NCBI RefSeq assembly: GCF_015351595.1
Contig: NZ_JADKPT010000018.1
Location: 30,665-94,664, forward strand
DNA length: 64,000 bases
Direction: 5' to 3'
Origin: Flavobacterium sp. LC2016-12
GTDB taxonomy: Bacteria; Bacteroidota; Bacteroidia; Flavobacteriales; Flavobacteriaceae
The translations under genes were made by a program, and so were the position numbers. The notes beneath the pieces were generated by a model. The model did not search any database and was not told where the DNA came from. It worked only from the letters and a program-made list of their open reading frames with translations. Of this stretch, positions 61,601-64,000 are shown piece after piece. The first letter of the stretch is position 1; the number at the start of each line of letters is the position of its first letter.

Positions 61601-64000
61601 AAAGGTTTGTGTCAATTCTGTTTTATTACCGGCACAATCTGTTAAAGTATAGGTTCTGATTAGGATATAAGCATTTCCTTCACAACCACTTGCTCCGTTA
61701 TTAGAGTCAGTTATTGTAATGTTTATATTTTGACTGCAATTGTCCGCCGCATCGATTATATCACTTGGGCTTCCAACTGGAATATCAGCAATACTTTGCA
61801 AATTAGCAACATCAATTGGAGCGGTTCCGGTTGGAGGTGTTGTATCTTCTACTTTTATAATTTGTGTATGAGAAACTATATTTCCACCACAATCACTTGT
61901 TGTCCATTTGCGGGTTAAGGTATAATTGGTATTACACTCATTTTGAATATCACTTTTGATTTCAGAATATACAATAGGTAAATTTCCATTGCAATTATCA
62001 GAAGCTTCTAATGTAGCTGCTTCAGGAACGGCATCACAGGAAACTGTCATGTTTTGTGGAAGATCTCCGATAAATGTTGGAGACGTAGTATCCTGAATAT
62101 TGATTAGCTGAGTAAAGGTATCCGAGATATTGCCACAATCATCTTTTACTGTCCATGTGTTGGTGTAAGTACCAGTATTGGCGCATCCTTCAGAAGCAAT
62201 AAATTGTCCGCTTACTTTTTCAATATTACTAACATCTGTATCACATAAATCAGTTGCAACAGGGAATGAGGCTTGCGCCAATGCCAAAGCTGTTGTGTCA
62301 CTACATTCTATTGTTATATTTAAAGACGCTGTTTCTGTTGTCCATGTTGGAGCTGTTGTGTCTTCGATCGTAATTACCTGAGTAAAGATATCGGAAGTAT
62401 TTCCGCAAGCGTCTTTTACAATCCATGTATTGGTGTAAGTGCCTGCATTAGAACATCCTTCAGAAGCGACAAATTGACCACTTGTTTTTTCGATATTAGC
62501 AACATCACCATCGCATAAATCAGTTGCAATAGGGAATGTGGCTTGCGCCGATACCAATCCGGTTGTATCATTACATTCTAAAGTTACATTAAGAGATCCA
62601 ACAACAGTAGTCCATGTTGGAGCTGTTGTATCTTCGATAGTAATTATCTGAGTAAAGATATCGGAAGTATTTCCGCAATTATCTTTTACAATCCATGTAT
62701 TGGTATAAGTGCCCGCATTAGTACATCCTTCAGAAGCTACAAACTGACCGGCTGTTTTTTCGATGTTGCTAACATCAGTATCACATAAATCAGTTGCAGC
62801 AGGGAATAATGCTTGAGCGGCTTCTAATCCTGCTAGGTCACTACATTGAATCGTTTTATTTAAAGAAGCTATTTCTGTTTTCCATGTTGGTGCTGTTGTG
62901 TCTTCGATAGTAATTATCTGAGTAAAGATATCGGAAGTATTTCCGCAAGCGTCTTTTACAATCCATGTATTGGTATAAGTGCCCGCATTAATACATCCTT
63001 CTGAAGCTACAAACTGACCGGCTGTTTTTTCGATGTTGCTCACATCTGTATCACATAAATCAGTTGCTATAGGGAATAATGCTTGAGCGGCTTCTAATCC
63101 TGCTAGGTCACTACATTGAATCGTTTTATTTAAAGAAGCTATTTCTGTTGTCCATGTTGGTGCTGTTGTGTCTTCGATAGTAATTACCTGAGTAAAGATA
63201 TCGGAAGTATTTCCGCAAGCGTCTTTTACAATCCATGTATTGGTATAAGTACCCGCATTAGTACATCCTTCAGAAGCTACAAACTGACCGGCTGTTTTTT
63301 CGATGTTGCTCACATCTGTATCACATAAGTCGGAAGCTGTTGGAAATGCGGCCTGCGCAGTAGCTAAACCGCTTAGGTCACTACATTGTAAAGTAACATT
63401 AAGAGATGCAGTAGCGGTGGTCCATGTTGGTGCAGTAGTATCTTGAATAATGATTACCTGTGTGAAAATATCAGTAGCATTTCCACAATCATCTTTTGCG
63501 ATCCATGTATTAGTGTAAGTACCGGCGTTAGAACATCCTTGCGTTGGTATAAACGGACCACTTGTTTTTGTATAAGTAACAATGGTGCATTTTGCATTTG
63601 CAACTGGTGCCTGCCCTTGTGCAGCTGCCAATCCTGCTGTATCACTACATTCTAAAGTTACGTTTAACGTACCCGCTACTGTAACCCATGATGGTGCGGC
63701 ACTATCCTGAATTGTAATTACTTGAGTAAAGGTACTTGATGAATTATTGCAAACATCTTTTGCTACCCATGTATTAGTATATGTTCCGGTACTTCCGCAA
63801 CTTCCTTTTTGTAATGTGCCGCTTGTTTTGGTATAAGTTACTGTTCCTTCACAATTATCTGCAGCAACTGGTGCCTGATTTTGCGCAGCATTAAAACCTG
63901 CATCATCACTACATTGTAAGGTAACGTTTAGTGCATCAGCTGAGGTTGTCCATGTTGGAGCCGTAGTATCCTGGATAGTAATTAACTGAGTAAAAGTTTG
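58625..64000 (-). CDS. Giant repetitive cell-surface adhesin, T9SS type B sorting end (N-terminus beyond window)
   Basis: The frame is open to the window edge: about 1790 C-terminal residues are visible. From the edge to about 61.8 kb it consists of tandem 88-90-residue HYR/Ig-like domains, each with IEDTTAPTWTT, LQCSDLAGLEAAQ, CDTDVSNIEK and TNTWIVKDACGN. Then come a short CNA/SdrD-like part with DYVWYDTNANGIQDEW (about 61.0 kb), two or three cadherin-like domains with ANDDSAGP and LNVLPNDT, and at the end the gliding-motility C-terminal (type B) sorting domain: HNAFSPNGDGINDVFTIDGI, YNRWGILVFETSNYN, GTYFYIVNYKS. Such proteins are exported through T9SS and attach to the surface, often for gliding or adhesion. 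The cysteine pairs in each repeat suggest disulfides. Confidence 0.92.
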   Translation of the reverse strand, partial: QTFTQLITIQDTTAPTWTTSADALNVTLQCSDDAGFNAAQNQAPVAADNCEGTVTYTKTSGTLQKGSCGSTGTYTNTWVAKDVCNNSSSTFTQVITIQDSAAPSWVTVAGTLNVTLECSDTAGLAAAQGQAPVANAKCTIVTYTKTSGPFIPTQGCSNAGTYTNTWIAKDDCGNATDIFTQVIIIQDTTAPTWTTATASLNVTLQCSDLSGLATAQAAFPTASDLCDTDVSNIEKTAGQFVASEGCTNAGTYTNTWIVKDACGNTSDIFTQVITIEDTTAPTWTTEIASLNKTIQCSDLAGLEAAQALFPIATDLCDTDVSNIEKTAGQFVASEGCINAGTYTNTWIVKDACGNTSDIFTQIITIEDTTAPTWKTEIASLNKTIQCSDLAGLEAAQALFPAATDLCDTDVSNIEKTAGQFVASEGCTNAGTYTNTWIVKDNCGNTSDIFTQIITIEDTTAPTWTTVVGSLNVTLECNDTTGLVSAQATFPIATDLCDGDVANIEKTSGQFVASEGCSNAGTYTNTWIVKDACGNTSDIFTQVITIEDTTAPTWTTETASLNITIECSDTTALALAQASFPVATDLCDTDVSNIEKVSGQFIASEGCANTGTYTNTWTVKDDCGNISDTFTQLINIQDTTSPTFIGDLPQNMTVSCDAVPEAATLEASDNCNGNLPIVYSEIKSDIQNECNTNYTLTRKWTTSDCGGNIVSHTQIIKVEDTTPPTGTAPIDVANLQSIADIPVGSPSDIIDAADNCSQNINITITDSNNGASGCEGNAYILIRTYTLTDCAGNKTELTQTFTVENKVSVSGIASHVTCMGESDGSILVTNSTGSTVVITNGNNEVVGNTNLPAGTYTLTATSSVNSGNQTCTATATVIITEPNYRIKISGQIINVDTNTPIANVPVTLIPQGTTTGPILFRLTGADGMYTFSGMAAGSYLVQVQDANLNSAYQLYPVDSSLFFTTLEDCKFQVHNFNYGKSNLPVLGDYVWYDTNANGIQDEWYDANNDGSVTQNIPDSEGSIEYSLWEWIDFNGDGSYAGPQNVGELNAGGFGNASSANVFVDGPNGYHEEVIIGIQGYWRDRPETENPYGQYTVKLVRDTNLETTAIALGVGGLVKVLPSLADKKAPSKTGKTQLHTVCTTSPDAGYIVNVTPEDLVHLDIDFGVNCKEYRDIIANDDSAGPFAGVNHTTPNVLNVLPNDTIEGVVVTASDVIITTVTPNEFLQLNPDGSVDILPNAPVGTLTMVYQICEADQTSNCDTATVTVTIEAPVMTVTATAICVNDVPYVDYVVIPGNFTPVNGVTIAWADSNNNVITTMTDLPLSGRVLWPGAVVDGEGNGIDWPGWVFQNNQWIEAPDGFETLRPTVNLTISVNPSETITLNYPPADPYCIARPTFAIVANDDSAGPINGNTGATSVLNVYPNDTLNANVLNPADVTLTIVTPDPTGALTLNPDGSVDVAPNTPTGTYVLTYQICENADFGNCDTAIVTVTVINTPPAPPVVNALADTYSVSCEGYGNVGNVLSNDTIDLGPALIELLNFTLLPSTNGDPGITVDGSGNVNVASTTPPGTYNYDYQICLKNHPEVCATRTITITVNPTISNLVSEACNEDSSLIDLMNLLPAEEPRTGTWSDISNTNALEGSVFNPFGLAVGNYKFEYKIIDETCPRTIVLSIQVNDDCLVLPCENILVHNAFSPNGDGINDVFTIDGIDEITCYPENTVEIYNRWGILVFETSNYNNTTNAFDGISRGRTTVNKSDGLPPGTYFYIVNYKSLDGNNVIQSNKKDGYLYLSK
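61810..64000 (-). repeat. Tandem 264-270-base coding repeats in the adhesin gene
   Basis: The landmark ccatg before the TAPTW codons occurs at 62342, 62612, 62882, 63152 and 63422 (spacing exactly 270) and then at 63686 and 63950 (spacing 264). Neighbouring units at 62881-63420 differ at only a small number of bases by eye. The array runs off the right edge, so the copy number is unknown. Confidence 0.85.

Overview
The window looks like chromosomal DNA of a Flavobacterium-type member of the Bacteroidota. The base composition is AT-rich. Promoter-like sites follow the Bacteroidota -7 pattern TAnnTTTG. There is a SusC/SusD pair, there are C-terminal sorting domains of the type IX secretion system (T9SS), and there is a PorP/SprF-family protein and a BshA-type bacillithiol gene. 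Several starts appear to be TTG. I found no tRNA, rRNA, CRISPR array, transposase or prophage. A small SRP RNA gene is present at about 21.72-21.81 kb. All motif positions and repeat alignments were made by eye.

Layout. 1-9.2 kb: envelope and housekeeping genes: the N-terminal part of LptD running off the left edge, a divergent cell-wall amidase, an MlaD-family protein, two Fe-S oxidoreductase subunits, bshA and a PrcB-like lipoprotein. 9.3-28.8 kb: mixed metabolism and signalling: an LpxH-like hydrolase, aroC, a dicarboxylate symporter, a hybrid histidine kinase converging on a DEAD-box helicase, two histidine-degradation genes (hutG, hutI), the SRP RNA, a transaldolase, a sugar transporter and a LytS/LytTR two-component pair. 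29-43.9 kb: a compact chitin utilisation locus: SusC, SusD, a GlcN-6-P deaminase/PIG-L fusion, a GH20 hexosaminidase and an 1829-residue chitinase with two GH18 domains separated by a large repeat region and ending in a T9SS signal. The divergent transporter and two-component system very probably belong to it. 44-55.5 kb: a WG-repeat protein, a TlpA-like protein, an ABC-F ATPase, a 56-codon lipoprotein gene, pyrR, pyrB, rnz, pdxH and a CAP-domain lipoprotein. 55.6-64 kb (minus strand): a giant repetitive adhesin with a T9SS type B end, followed by a SprF-family protein and an OmpA/PD40 lipoprotein-like protein, a typical secretion and surface-display module.

The chitin locus reads as a full pathway. 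Secreted ChiA cuts chitin, SusC/SusD import oligomers, GH20 releases GlcNAc, the FHS transporter takes it through the inner membrane, and the NagB fusion feeds it into glycolysis. A near-perfect cre/LacI-type palindrome lies in the intergenic control region between the sensor kinase and susC.

The most unexplained signal is in the intergenic DNA. At least seven short gaps contain arrays of degenerate 7-, 8- or 9-base units, often as two facing arms that could fold into a long hairpin. The unit sequence differs between loci but the period and layout recur. Two copies of a second dispersed element with conserved ends and a variable hairpin core, and one large cruciform-like element, were also found.
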